DNA from: Prevotellaceae bacterium MN60
GTDB taxonomy: Bacteria; Bacteroidota; Bacteroidia; Bacteroidales; Bacteroidaceae
Assembly (NCBI GenBank): GCA_900199555.1
Contig: FZQZ01000001.1
Span: 186,001-250,000 of the forward strand
Length of the DNA stretch: 64,000 nt
Reading direction: 5' to 3'
Under the pieces are notes generated by a model. That model was not told where the DNA came from, ran no database searches, and saw nothing but the letters and a program-made list of their open reading frames with translations. Every line of letters starts with the position of its first letter. The stretch's first letter is position 1. Position numbers and translations under genes: made by a program. This document shows, piece by piece, positions 43,965 to 53,038 of the stretch.

Positions 43965-45029
43965 TTACTGATTTACTATCTCTATTTGCTGACGAACAGA
44001 CTCTTCGTGAATGCTCTCAAACACCTTAGCGACAAACTCTGGCGACATACCAGTCAGAGCACCCTGTGCACCGCGCTTCTCCAGTATCTCATTATAGCGT
44101 GAGGTCTGCAGCACCGTCATATTGTGTTCTTTCTTATACTTACCAATCTCGCGACATACGCCCATACGCTTGGCCAGCAACTCCATCAACTGGTTGTCCA
44201 CCTCGTCAATCTGCTTACGCAACTGGACGATGCTTTCTGTGGTCACATGCTCGTCGCGGATAACCAACAGCGACAGGATATAGTCCAGCACATCAGGTGT
44301 TACCTGCTGCTTAGCATCACTCCAAGCCTTATCAGGATCGCAGTGGCTCTCTACTATCAGACCATCAAAGCCTAAGTCCATCGCTTGCTGACACAGCGGA
44401 GCTACCAACTCGCGACGTCCACCGATATGCGAGGGGTCGCAGATGATGGGGAGTCCGGGAATACGACGATGCAGTTCGATAGGTATCTGCCACATCGGCG
44501 CATTACGATATATCTTCTGCTCAAAGCTGGAGAAACCACGATGAATAGCACCCAGGCGCTTCACACCAGCCTGATTGATACGTTCCAAAGCACCAATCCA
44601 CAACTCCAAGTCGGGATTAACGGGGTTCTTCACGAATACAGGCACATCAACACCCTTCAGCGAATCGGCCAGAGCCTGCACAGCAAAGGGGTTTGCTGAC
44701 GTACGGGCACCAATCCACAGGATGTCCACATCATATTTCAGGGCCAGTTCTACGTGCTCTGGTGTTGCCACCTCAGTAGATACCAGCATTTTGGTTTCTT
44801 CCTTCACCTGCTTCAACCAGGGCAGTGCCTTCTCGCCATGACCTTCAAAGCCACCTGGCTTAGTTCGTGGTTTCCAGATTCCGGCACGGAAATTATGACA
44901 ACCTTTCTTTGCCAACTGGTGGGCGGTGGCCATCACTTGCTCCTCGGTCTCAGCACTACATGGTCCTGCAATGACGAAGGGGCGTTCGTTATCACTCGGT
45001 AAATTTAAGGGTAGAAGTTCCAGTTCCAT
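43965..45029 (-). CDS. Bifunctional DAHP synthase/chorismate mutase
   Basis: 354 residues. Residues 1-260 are a class I-beta DAHP synthase (PFVIAGPCSAETEEQVMATA, RAGIWKPRTKPGGFEGHGEK, CDPSHIGGRRELV, ESHCDPDKAWSD), condensing PEP and erythrose-4-phosphate. Residues about 268-350 are an AroQ-type chorismate mutase (LRKQIDEVDNQLMELLAKRM). The fusion catalyses the first shikimate step and the branch to prephenate. In this operon it serves both tyrA and pheA. Confidence 0.95.
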   Translation of the reverse strand: MELELLPLNLPSDNERPFVIAGPCSAETEEQVMATAHQLAKKGCHNFRAGIWKPRTKPGGFEGHGEKALPWLKQVKEETKMLVSTEVATPEHVELALKYDVDILWIGARTSANPFAVQALADSLKGVDVPVFVKNPVNPDLELWIGALERINQAGVKRLGAIHRGFSSFEQKIYRNAPMWQIPIELHRRIPGLPIICDPSHIGGRRELVAPLCQQAMDLGFDGLIVESHCDPDKAWSDAKQQVTPDVLDYILSLLVIRDEHVTTESIVQLRKQIDEVDNQLMELLAKRMGVCREIGKYKKEHNMTVLQTSRYNEILEKRGAQGALTGMSPEFVAKVFESIHEESVRQQIEIVNQ

Positions 45030-45031
45030 AT

Positions 45032-46192
45032 TTATATTGCTTTTTTAATTCGTTCTAATGCTTCTTGTATTTTCTCTTCTTTCGCACAGAGTGAGATGCG
45101 GATATAGCGCTCACCATTCGAGCCAAAGATAAATCCCGGGGTGATGAATACGCGAGCCTCGTGGAGTATGCGCTCTGTCAGCTCTTCCACATGCTGATAG
45201 CTCTCGGGAATGCGTCCCCACAGGAACATACCCACCTGCTGCTTATCATACTTACAACCCAGCACATCCATTATCTGTTCGGCATACTGGCGACGACGTG
45301 CATAGCGCTCTATATTGGCCTCACGATGCCACTCATCGCTATTCTTATACGCCTCTGCTGCAGCCAACTGGATACCTCTAAACGTACCACTCTCTATATT
45401 CGACTGCACCTTCAGTATCCATTGGATAAACTGTGCATTTGTTGCACACATTCCCACACGCCAGCCTGGCATATTATGACTCTTCGACATCGAGTTAAAC
45501 TCAATACAGCAGTCTTTAGCACCGGGCACCTGCAGAATACTCAGATGCTCTTCGCTCAGGATAAAGCTGTAGGGGTTATCGTTCACCACGACGATGTCGT
45601 GGTCTGTAGCGAATTGAACCAAGCGCTCGTAGGTCTTACGCTGAGCACGACCACCAGTAGGCATATTGGGATAGTTGGTCCACATCAGTTTCACCCTGCT
45701 CAGGTCCATCTTCTCCAGCTCGTCAAAGTCGGGCTGCCATCCATTGTCTTCGCGCAGATTATAGTTCACAATTTTGGCACCCAGTATCTTTGACAAAGAG
45801 GTATAGGTAGGATAGCCGGGATTAGGCACCAGCACCTCATCGCCTGGATTTACGAAAGCCAGCGTCACGTGCAGAATACCTTCCTTCGAACCAATCAGTG
45901 GCAACAGCTCTGTCTTGGCATCCAGCTCTACATCATACCAACGCTTATAGAATCCCGCCATTGCTTCGCGCAGCTCTGGTGTACCCTGCGTGGGCTGATA
46001 GCCGTGAGCGTTAGGTTGTCTGGCCACCTCACAAAGTTTCTCGATGGTCTGTTCTGATGGTGGCATATCCGGACTACCAATGGCCAGACTGATAATGTCT
46101 TTGCCCTCGGCATTCAACTGAGCCACCTCCTTCAGTTTTCTGCTGAAGTAGTATTCACTCACTGAGTTTAATCTTTCTGCTGGTTGTATCAT
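45032..46192 (-). CDS. PLP-dependent aminotransferase (class I/II)
   Basis: 386-residue fold-type I aminotransferase. VLVPNPGYPTYTSL, TNYPNMPTGGRAQ, NDNPYSFIL and EFNSMSKSHNMPGWRVGM with the PLP-binding Lys are conserved. Between pheA and the DAHP synthase/chorismate mutase gene it most likely transaminates phenylpyruvate and 4-hydroxyphenylpyruvate, or prephenate. The sequence class also includes LL-diaminopimelate and aspartate aminotransferases. Confidence 0.9.
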   Translation of the reverse strand: MIQPAERLNSVSEYYFSRKLKEVAQLNAEGKDIISLAIGSPDMPPSEQTIEKLCEVARQPNAHGYQPTQGTPELREAMAGFYKRWYDVELDAKTELLPLIGSKEGILHVTLAFVNPGDEVLVPNPGYPTYTSLSKILGAKIVNYNLREDNGWQPDFDELEKMDLSRVKLMWTNYPNMPTGGRAQRKTYERLVQFATDHDIVVVNDNPYSFILSEEHLSILQVPGAKDCCIEFNSMSKSHNMPGWRVGMCATNAQFIQWILKVQSNIESGTFRGIQLAAAEAYKNSDEWHREANIERYARRRQYAEQIMDVLGCKYDKQQVGMFLWGRIPESYQHVEELTERILHEARVFITPGFIFGSNGERYIRISLCAKEEKIQEALERIKKAI

Positions 46193-46209
46193 ATATTTCT
46201 AAGTATTTA

Positions 46210-47052
46210 TCAATTTGTTTGCTTTCCGTCTTTATATTCGCCCAATATTTTGAAGCCTTTAGTCAGGGGGATGATGGCATCTATCGACTGGCGATAGCGT
46301 GTCAGGTCATCAAACATCACATCCACATAGAACAGATATTCCCACTCGCGTCCGATGATGGGCAACGACTGTATCTTTGTCAGATTGATATGATAGAACG
46401 AGAGGATGGCCAACACATGGCTCAGCGAGCCTTCTTCGTGAGGCAGCGAGAATACGATGCTAGCCTTGTTGGCATCAGTCAGTGGGCGCAACATATCGGC
46501 CTTGTTAGGATTGCTCACCACGAGGAAACGGGTAAAGTTGTGCTTATTATCCTCGATATGGTCTTCCAGCACCTTCAGTCCATAGAGTCGTGCAGCCTCC
46601 GCATGACAGATGGCAGCCCATCCTCTTCTGCCCTCCTCGGCTATCATCTTTGCCGAACCTGCCGTATCTTCTGCTTCCACATTCTTCAGTTGTGGATGTT
46701 GCGCCAAGAAGTTGCGACACTGCATCAAGGCTACCGGATGAGAGTGTACCTCTGATATCGTATCCCAGTCGTCCTCGGGCAGACAGCAGATACAGTGGGT
46801 GATATGCAGTTTATGCTCGCCAACGATGGTGGTACCACTCTCACGCAACAAGTCGTAGTTGTGTAGCAGCGAACCTGCAATCGTATTCTCGATAGCTGTC
46901 ATACCTATCACTGTTGGGTCTTGACGAATATGGTCAAACACCTCTTCAAACGTAGAGCAGCACATCAACTGTATCTGCTCACCCTCGAAATAGAGGTGGG
47001 CGGCAATATCGTGAAACGAGCCCTTCAGTCCTTGTATCGCAATTCTCTTCAT
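46210..47052 (-). CDS. pheA: Prephenate dehydratase
   Basis: 280-residue monofunctional enzyme converting prephenate to phenylpyruvate. IAIQGLKGSFHDIAAHLYFE opens the catalytic domain; GMTAIENTIAGSLLHNYDLL and TRFLVV (TRF motif) follow, and the C-terminal ACT domain (SIVFSLPHEEGSLSHVLAIL, then INLTKIQSLPI) gives phenylalanine feedback. The start at 47052 is chosen because the longer frame would read through the attenuator hairpin. It opens the operon pheA-aminotransferase-DAHPS/CM-tyrA (gaps 17, 2 and 3 bp). Confidence 0.95.
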   Translation of the reverse strand: MKRIAIQGLKGSFHDIAAHLYFEGEQIQLMCCSTFEEVFDHIRQDPTVIGMTAIENTIAGSLLHNYDLLRESGTTIVGEHKLHITHCICCLPEDDWDTISEVHSHPVALMQCRNFLAQHPQLKNVEAEDTAGSAKMIAEEGRRGWAAICHAEAARLYGLKVLEDHIEDNKHNFTRFLVVSNPNKADMLRPLTDANKASIVFSLPHEEGSLSHVLAILSFYHINLTKIQSLPIIGREWEYLFYVDVMFDDLTRYRQSIDAIIPLTKGFKILGEYKDGKQTN

Positions 47053-47071
47053 CTTTGTCTTTCTTATTCTT

Positions 47072-47108
47072 AAAAGAAATCCCGCTTTCACTCTGTTGTG
47101 AAGCGGGA
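47072..47108 (-). terminator. Attenuator hairpin ahead of pheA
   Basis: In RNA sense TCCCGCTTCAC (47108-47098) pairs with GTGAAAGCGGGA (47091-47080) around AACAGA, followed by TTTCTTTT, 20 nt before the pheA ATG. Its 5' arm (CCGCTTCACA) is also complementary over 10 nt to TGTGAAGCGG inside the leader peptide coding region (47164-47155), which can act as antiterminator. Confidence 0.85.
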
Positions 47109-47140
47109 CCTTATTTATTTTTATTTCCAAGTTTCAATTC

Positions 47141-47218
47141 TTACATACGGCCATCCGCTTCACAGTTCTCTGCAAAGTAAAAATAAAAGCCGTAAAAGTA
47201 AGCATTCAACATGTTCAT
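47141..47218 (-). CDS. pheL: Phe/Tyr-rich leader peptide of the aromatic operon
   Basis: 25-residue peptide, MNMLNAYFYGFYFYFAENCE followed by ADGRM. Eight of nine residues in positions 7-15 are Phe or Tyr, which fits ribosome stalling when charged tRNA-Phe or tRNA-Tyr is scarce. Immediately after these codons lies the antiterminator strand (47165-47154). It is 33 nt from the attenuator hairpin and is preceded by its own promoter. By analogy with enterobacterial pheL; the sequence is unrelated. Confidence 0.85.
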   Translation of the reverse strand: MNMLNAYFYGFYFYFAENCEADGRM

Positions 47219-47245
47219 TGTCTCTATTTTATTGTTTATCGTTTG

Positions 47246-47277
47246 CAAAAGTATAACATTTCCCGCAATTATACAAA
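47246..47277 (-). promoter_or_regulatory. Promoter for the pheA operon leader
   Basis: Minus-strand TTTG (47277-47274), 20-bp spacer, TACTTTTG (47253-47246), 28 bp before the leader peptide ATG. Confidence 0.75.
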
Positions 47278-47293
47278 CTTTTTGAAAGAAATT

Positions 47294-47324
47294 TTTGCAT
47301 ATCCTATACTTTTTATTATTTTTG
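47294..47324 (+). promoter_or_regulatory. Promoter for the HAD hydrolase gene
   Basis: TTTG (47294-47297), 19-bp spacer, TATTTTTG (47317-47324); back to back with the pheA promoter. Confidence 0.75.
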
Positions 47325-47350
47325 CAAAATATATACATCACAGACTATCT

Positions 47351-48019
47351 ATGGATAACATGACAGGAATAAGACTGATTATATTTGATTTCGACGGTAC
47401 GTTGGGCGACACCCGACGTAATATAGTTATGACGATGCAGATGGCCATCAAGGAGATGGGCCTGCCCTATCGCAGTGAGGAGGCGTGTGCTGCTACTATC
47501 GGACTGCCTCTTGCGGGATGTTTCAAGGCCATGTTCCCCGATATTGACGAGGCGCTGATTCCGCGCTGTGCTGCTACCTACAGGCGCTTGTTCAACGAGA
47601 ATCTGCAGAACTTCAAGCCTGAGGCGTTCCCTGCTGTGGTTGAAACCTTAGCAGCTCTCAAGGCACAGGGATTCACGCTGAGCATTGCCTCGTCGCGCTC
47701 TCACAACTCGCTGGTAGAGTTGTCACAGAATATGGGCATCGCCACCTATATCTCCTATCTGATTGGTGCCGACGATGTCAAGCAGGCCAAGCCTCATCCC
47801 GAGCCTGTGCTCAACACGCTCGGGGCGCTCCACTTTGATGCCTCTGAGGCTTTGGTGGTGGGCGATATGGCTGTTGATATACTGATGGGCGCTCGTGCGG
47901 GCACCAAGACTTGCGGTGTTACATGGGGCAATGGCACCCAGAGCGAGCTGGAGCAGGCTGGCGCCGATATCATCATCGATAGCATGCAAGCGCTTATCAC
48001 CCATCTTTCTGCCCAGTAG
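47351..48019 (+). CDS. HAD family hydrolase (phosphoglycolate phosphatase-like)
   Basis: 222 residues. FDFDGTLGDTRRN (nucleophile Asp), a helical cap, IASSRSHNSL (motif II), and GADDVKQAKPHPEPVLNTLG with GDMAVDILMGARAG (motifs III/IV) define a Gph-like phosphatase. The ATG at 47351 is chosen; an upstream in-frame start would overlap the promoter. A second ATG at 47360 is possible. Substrate unknown. Confidence 0.88.
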   Translation: MDNMTGIRLIIFDFDGTLGDTRRNIVMTMQMAIKEMGLPYRSEEACAATIGLPLAGCFKAMFPDIDEALIPRCAATYRRLFNENLQNFKPEAFPAVVETLAALKAQGFTLSIASSRSHNSLVELSQNMGIATYISYLIGADDVKQAKPHPEPVLNTLGALHFDASEALVVGDMAVDILMGARAGTKTCGVTWGNGTQSELEQAGADIIIDSMQALITHLSAQ

Positions 48020-48029
48020 TTTTCATCCC

Positions 48030-48071
48030 AAAAAGAGAACGGAGCCCCTTGATAACCAAGAGACCCCGTTC
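48030..48071 (-). terminator. Intrinsic terminator of glgP
   Basis: GAACGGGGTCTCTTG pairs with CAAGGGGCTCCGTTC (48071-48037; 15 pairs including G-T pairs), followed on the minus strand by TCTTTTTGGG. Confidence 0.8.
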
Positions 48072-48100
48072 AGGGTTAACGAAATATCGTTACCTGCTGA

Positions 48101-50671
48101 TTACATGTTAGGCAACTCCAGCCACTTCACGTAGCAGAAGTCCTGACGATGAGGCAGGTTCTTATTCTTTGGATACATGCGGACGGCACTCTTGTAGAGA
48201 CCAGCCTGCTGAGGAGTCAGCGTAGCTTCGAAGATGAAGTTGTTGCCATCGCGACCAATCACCTTCAGAGGCTCGATAGAGAATACACACTCCTCGCCCT
48301 CCTTGTTGGTATATACATTCACCTTCTCCAGAGCGATAGCGTCATCCAAGCCCTGCTCGTTGATGACGTAGCGAAGTGTATATTTCTGACCAGTCTCAAT
48401 ACCAGCAGCAGGATAATCCCACTCTGCTGATACCACATTGATAGCGTCCCAACGCTCAGCCACTGCTTCCTTCCACTGGGCAATCTCCTTAGCCAGACGG
48501 TTGTTGTCCTTAGAGATTTCCTTGAAGCGCTTAGCCTGCTTGTTGTAGAACTTCTCATAATAGTCGTCTAGCTGACGCTTCATTGTATAGTGAGGAGCAA
48601 TCAGGGCGATAGAGTTCTTAATGACCTTAATCCATCCCTTTGAGAGTCCCTTCTTATCCTTATTATAATAGAGAGGAATAATCTCGTTCTCCAGCAATCC
48701 GTAGATGGTTGCTGCGTCGAGGTTGTCCTGATAGCCCTGTGTCTGATAGGTGCGCTTCTCGGTGAGTGCCCATCCGGCACCCTCGCGATAGCCTTCCAGC
48801 CACCATCCGTCCTTCACACTGAGGTTTACCACACCGTTCATCTCGGCCTTCTCACCAGAGGTACCAGAAGCCTCCAACGGACGTGTAGGTGTATTCATCC
48901 AGATATCAACACCAGATACCAGGCGACGAGCCAGCAGGAAGTCGTAGTCCTCCAAGAAGATAATCTTGCCGAGGAACTCCTGACGCTGTGAAATCTCATA
49001 AATCTTCTTGATAAGTCCCTGACCAGCACCATCGGCGGGGTGAGCCTTACCAGCAAAGAGGAAGATAACGGGGCGCTCAGGATCGTTGACAATCTTAGAC
49101 AGACGCTCCAGGTTGGTAAACAGCAGGTGTGCACGCTTATAGGTAGCAAAGCGGCGACAGAAGCCGATAACCAGTGCGTTAGGATTCATCTTCTCGATGA
49201 TTGACAATACGCGTGAGGGATCACCCTGATTACGCAGCCATGTCTCGCGGAACTGCTCCTTGATATAGTCGAAGAGTTTCTGCTTCAGCGCCATACGGGT
49301 GCTCCACACCTCTTCGTCAGGACAGTTATAGATGCCGTGCCATATTTCCTCGTTAGACTGGTCGCTCATGTGCTTCTCGTCGAAGTACTTAGCATATACG
49401 CGGCGCCACTCGGTAGCACACCATGTGGGGAAGTGCACACCGTTGGTTACGTAGCCTACGTGGTTCTCTTCTGGATAATAGCCGTTCCAGATAGGTGCAA
49501 ACATCTTCTGACTTACCCATCCATGCAGCTTTGACACACCGTTCACCTCCTGACAAGTGTTGCAGGCGAAGGTTGACATGCAGAAACGCTCGTTCTTGTC
49601 TTCGGGGTTGATGCGTCCCATGCCGATAAACTCGTCCCATGTGATGCCCAACTTCTGAGGATAAGCACCCATATACTTGCCGAACAGTCCTTCGTCGAAG
49701 TAGTCATGACCAGCAGGCACAGGAGTATGTACGGTATAAAGACCACTGGCGCGCACCAGTTCCAATGCCTGGTTGAAGGTCAGTCCCTCGTCGATATAGT
49801 CGCACAGGCGCTGCAGGTTGCAGAGGGCAGCGTGTCCCTCGTTGCAGTGGTAGATATCTTTCTTGATGCCCAGCTTCTTCAACAGCAGCATACCACCGAT
49901 ACCCAGCAGAATCTCCTGCTTCAGGCGGTTCTCCCAGTCGCCACCATACAGGGCGTGGGTGATGGGCTTGTCGAACTCAGAGTTCATCTCGTTGTCGGTA
50001 TCCAGCAGATAGAGGCTTACGCGACCTACATTCACACGCCATACATAAGCATGCACCTGATAATTGGTGTAAGGCACGTCAATCACCATAGGATTGCCGT
50101 CGCTATCCAACTGGCGCTCGATGGGCAGCGAAGCAAAGTTCTGTGTCTCGTAGTTAGCCACCTGCTGACCATCCATTGAGAGGCTCTGTGTGAAGTAGCC
50201 AAAACGATAGAGGAAACCTACGGCACACATATCTACGTTAGAGTCAGAAGCCTCCTTTACGTAGTCACCGGCCAGCATACCTAGGCCACCAGAATAAATC
50301 TTCAAGGCAGAGTGGATACCATACTCCATACAGAAGTAAGCCACTGAGGGGCGCTTGCTGTCGGGTTTCACATCCATATACTTACGGAAGAGCGTATAAA
50401 CTGACTTGATACGCTTCATCAGGGCCTTATCCTTTACAATAGCTTCCTTACGGGCAAAGCTCAGACGCTCCAGCAACAATACTGGATTATGCTTCACCTC
50501 GTGATAAAGTTCAGGGTCAAGGTCACGGAACAGGTCACGTGCCTCGTAGTTCCACACCCACCACATGTTGTGGGCAATCTCGTCCAAACATTTCAGCTGC
50601 TCGGGAAGGCTTGACTTCACTGTCAGCTCCTTCCACTGTGGAGCATTTGCGTAATCTGCTTTAATTTTCAT
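48101..50671 (-). CDS. glgP: Alpha-glucan (glycogen) phosphorylase
   Basis: 856-residue GT35 enzyme releasing glucose-1-phosphate from glycogen. It is of the long alpha-glucan phosphorylase type with an N-terminal DUF3417 region (residues 1-115, including [20 protein letters not shown]). [20 protein letters not shown] is the active-site segment, and [14 protein letters not shown] near 610 carries the PLP Lys. The ATG at 50671 (MKIKADY) is preferred over a TTG three codons upstream. It is 52 bp after glgA on the same strand, so synthesis and breakdown genes are probably co-transcribed. Confidence 0.94.
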   Translation of the reverse strand: MKIKADYANAPQWKELTVKSSLPEQLKCLDEIAHNMWWVWNYEARDLFRDLDPELYHEVKHNPVLLLERLSFARKEAIVKDKALMKRIKSVYTLFRKYMDVKPDSKRPSVAYFCMEYGIHSALKIYSGGLGMLAGDYVKEASDSNVDMCAVGFLYRFGYFTQSLSMDGQQVANYETQNFASLPIERQLDSDGNPMVIDVPYTNYQVHAYVWRVNVGRVSLYLLDTDNEMNSEFDKPITHALYGGDWENRLKQEILLGIGGMLLLKKLGIKKDIYHCNEGHAALCNLQRLCDYIDEGLTFNQALELVRASGLYTVHTPVPAGHDYFDEGLFGKYMGAYPQKLGITWDEFIGMGRINPEDKNERFCMSTFACNTCQEVNGVSKLHGWVSQKMFAPIWNGYYPEENHVGYVTNGVHFPTWCATEWRRVYAKYFDEKHMSDQSNEEIWHGIYNCPDEEVWSTRMALKQKLFDYIKEQFRETWLRNQGDPSRVLSIIEKMNPNALVIGFCRRFATYKRAHLLFTNLERLSKIVNDPERPVIFLFAGKAHPADGAGQGLIKKIYEISQRQEFLGKIIFLEDYDFLLARRLVSGVDIWMNTPTRPLEASGTSGEKAEMNGVVNLSVKDGWWLEGYREGAGWALTEKRTYQTQGYQDNLDAATIYGLLENEIIPLYYNKDKKGLSKGWIKVIKNSIALIAPHYTMKRQLDDYYEKFYNKQAKRFKEISKDNNRLAKEIAQWKEAVAERWDAINVVSAEWDYPAAGIETGQKYTLRYVINEQGLDDAIALEKVNVYTNKEGEECVFSIEPLKVIGRDGNNFIFEATLTPQQAGLYKSAVRMYPKNKNLPHRQDFCYVKWLELPNM

Positions 50672-50723
50672 ATTTCTCAAATTTTATGTTTGAATTCCTT
50701 AATTTATTTAACTCCTTTAACTC

Positions 50724-52418
50724 CTATAGCGTAGCCTTTCTCTTCTCTGCTTTTTGCAGGGCGATATCATACGCCTCGTGATAGTATCTGATGAATTCAC
50801 TCCATAGCGCTTTCTTCGAAAGAGCATCGGCTTTCTTTCTGCAAGCCTCCACCTCCTTCTTGCTCATCATAGAGAATTCAGCTATCGTATCCTTGATGGC
50901 ATCAGCCACCTCAGAGTAGTTATAGTCTGTACGGTGAATCACTTTCACACCGTCTGTTATCTCTCCCTGATGGCCAAACTCCTTATTTGCCCAGAGGCCG
51001 AAGCCAGCCAAGTCGGTAGTGATACAGGGCACCTTGAAGGCCACAGCCTCCAGTGGGGTATATCCCCAAGGCTCGTAGTACGAGGGATACACGCACAGGT
51101 CGTTGCCCAGCACTACGTCGTAGTATGTCATATTTACGATACCATCCTTACCGTCAAGATAGCAAGGCAGGAAGATAACCTTCACGCGCTCGTCCTTGCG
51201 ATTATGCATATCGTAATACTTCATCATGCTCAACACATTGTCGTGACTCATGTTATGCAGCCAATGGGTTACCTGCGGAACCTCAAGAGGTTCCGTGTAC
51301 GACTTGGTTTCCCCAAGTCGCTTTTCCTCCAGTCTCTCCTGCAGGTCTTTTCTCGGTTCCCCTACCCAACCAGGCACTTCGATAAAGGCCACCACCTTTT
51401 TCTTCAGTTCTTTGTCGCGCAGCAATCGGTTCATCGCCTCTACAAACACGTCGATACCCTTGTTGCGGAACTCATAGCGACCACTGGTAGATACGATCAG
51501 CGTGTCGTCGTCAAACTGCTCACCCAGCAGGGCGTTGGCCACCTTCAGCAGGCGCTGACGAGCCTCCTTGCGCTTCTTGGTGAAGCTGGCGCCCTTAGGC
51601 ACAAAGTTATTGTCAAAGCCATTGGGCAGCACCACATCAACGGGCTTGTCCAGCAGCTCCTTACACTCGTTGGCGGTGATGTCGCTCACGGTAGTAAAGC
51701 AGTCCACATACTTCGCTGTCTGCTTCTCTATCGAGTGTTTCGACTGCATATTCAGCTCTCCCGCCATCTGGTCGCCATTATAGGCAAAGAGGTAGTCGTA
51801 GAGTGGTTTCTGATTGCCAGCTATCGAGCGACCGATACTCGTTGCATGCGTGGTAAAGATGGTGCCTATCTGTGGCAGCTTCTTATTGATATAGAGCGCA
51901 CCCAGTCCGCACATCCACTCATTGGCGTGATAAACTATGCGCGTCTTGTTGTCAAAGGTTCCTCCTTTGACATAGTGGTGATACATGCTCTCTACCACCA
52001 ATGCCGCAGCATACGAAAACATCGATGCCTCGTCATAGTCGCCATAGGCATGCAGCGAATCTACCTGATAGTTCTCCCACAGCCAGCCATATAGTTCATT
52101 CTTCTTTTCGAAATAGGGATAGAAGTCCACCAAGATGGCAATGGGCTCCCCGGGAATCGTCCAGCGCCCCACCCTTACGTTCAGGGCCTGCTGCTTAGCC
52201 TCCCATTGCCACTCGGCAAAGAGAGACGGATCTTCCTTGAAGTAGGGACAATCATTTTCCTTCCAGACGTCGGGACCGATAAAAATGATGTGGTCCTTCA
52301 TCTCCTCCTGTAGTGTCTTTGCGCGGGTGGAGAGCACGGTATATATACCGCCTACCTTGTTACACACCTCCCAACTCGATTCAAAGACGTAATCAGGTCT
52401 AAGCATATTTTTTCCCAT
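50724..52418 (-). CDS. Glycogen synthase, eukaryote-like GT3 type, with in-frame palindromic insertion
   Basis: 564 residues. YVFESSWEVCNKVGGIYTVL (10-29) and IFIGPDVW correspond to eukaryotic GYS (GT3) rather than bacterial GlgA (GT5); PSYYEPWGYTPLEAVAFKVP near the C-terminus has the conserved catalytic Glu pair. It transfers glucose to glycogen chains. Residues about 366-382 (KRLGETKSYTEPLEVPQ) form an extra segment before THWLHN, encoded by two adjacent palindromes (51276-51320). A TATCTTTG box lies at 52449-52442. Confidence 0.92.
   Translation of the reverse strand: MGKNMLRPDYVFESSWEVCNKVGGIYTVLSTRAKTLQEEMKDHIIFIGPDVWKENDCPYFKEDPSLFAEWQWEAKQQALNVRVGRWTIPGEPIAILVDFYPYFEKKNELYGWLWENYQVDSLHAYGDYDEASMFSYAAALVVESMYHHYVKGGTFDNKTRIVYHANEWMCGLGALYINKKLPQIGTIFTTHATSIGRSIAGNQKPLYDYLFAYNGDQMAGELNMQSKHSIEKQTAKYVDCFTTVSDITANECKELLDKPVDVVLPNGFDNNFVPKGASFTKKRKEARQRLLKVANALLGEQFDDDTLIVSTSGRYEFRNKGIDVFVEAMNRLLRDKELKKKVVAFIEVPGWVGEPRKDLQERLEEKRLGETKSYTEPLEVPQVTHWLHNMSHDNVLSMMKYYDMHNRKDERVKVIFLPCYLDGKDGIVNMTYYDVVLGNDLCVYPSYYEPWGYTPLEAVAFKVPCITTDLAGFGLWANKEFGHQGEITDGVKVIHRTDYNYSEVADAIKDTIAEFSMMSKKEVEACRKKADALSKKALWSEFIRYYHEAYDIALQKAEKRKATL
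51276..51320. repeat. Two in-frame palindromes in the glycogen synthase gene
   Basis: CGGAACCTC-AA-GAGGTTCCG (51276-51295) is a perfect palindrome. Four bases on, CGACTTGG (51300-51307) and CCAAGTCG (51313-51320) flank TTTCC. On the coding strand the second core reads TGG-GGAAA-CCA, as in recQ and in the same codon phase (Gly-Glu-Thr). Confidence 0.82.
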
Positions 52419-52556
52419 TTCTATTATATATATAACGTCTGCAAAGATAAATAAATTTTTTAATAACCTATTAGTTTTTTTTATATATTTTCCTCTAAAA
52501 TGGTGATTTATTGATATAGATTTAGTACCTTTGTCCTCAGAAAAGATGATAAGACG

Positions 52557-52988
52557 ATGAAAAAAACAATATTTTCGGCCCTGTTTTTCCTGCTGCTAAG
52601 CACTGTCTGCTTCGCCCAAGAAGAGCGCAAGCCCTTTCGTGCGTATATATATAATGATGAGTACGAGGTTTATCTGCGCATCAATCTCTACGACCAGGAT
52701 GTCACCATTCCCGGACAAGACCTCTATGGCGAGCTGCCGGGCTATCTGGGCAAGAAGAATAACTCCTTCTGCTGGGTGATAGCCAACTGTAAGGTGAAGA
52801 GCGACAAGGAGGCAGAGCTACAGCTTATCAACGACTTTGGCAGCGAAGACCTCACCGCCACGCTGATACAGAAAAACGACTCCACCTATATCCTGCGTCA
52901 AGACGAGGGCAACACCCTCAAGGTGCCACGCAAGGGCAAGTGGGCCAAACTACCCAAGACACTTGAATTCAAAAGAAATCTTCATTAA
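52557..52988 (+). CDS. Small secreted protein of unknown function
   Basis: 143 residues with a clear signal peptide (MKKTIFSALFFLLLSTVCFA). The mature part starts with QEERKPFRAYIYNDEYEVYL and is rich in beta-forming and charged residues; no catalytic motif or lipobox is evident. A TACCTTTG box lies at 52526-52533, 23 bp before the ATG. A conserved Bacteroidales family of unknown role is likely. Confidence 0.7.
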   Translation: MKKTIFSALFFLLLSTVCFAQEERKPFRAYIYNDEYEVYLRINLYDQDVTIPGQDLYGELPGYLGKKNNSFCWVIANCKVKSDKEAELQLINDFGSEDLTATLIQKNDSTYILRQDEGNTLKVPRKGKWAKLPKTLEFKRNLH

Positions 52989-53038
52989 TAGGCATTTGTC
53001 TTTTAACTCCCTTAACTCCTTTAACTCCCCAAAAATAC

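Noticed and set aside
47053-47130. Upstream extension of pheA
   Set aside because: It reads through the attenuator hairpin and has no similarity to prephenate dehydratase.
47243-47350. Upstream extension of the HAD hydrolase gene
   Set aside because: It would place the start before the TATTTTTG promoter; homologous sequence starts at the ATG at 47351 or 47360.
50934-52094. 386-codon plus-strand ORF opposite the glycogen synthase gene
   Set aside because: Mirror frame of a well-conserved gene; the product is composition-driven (His/Val/Leu-rich) and matches no family.
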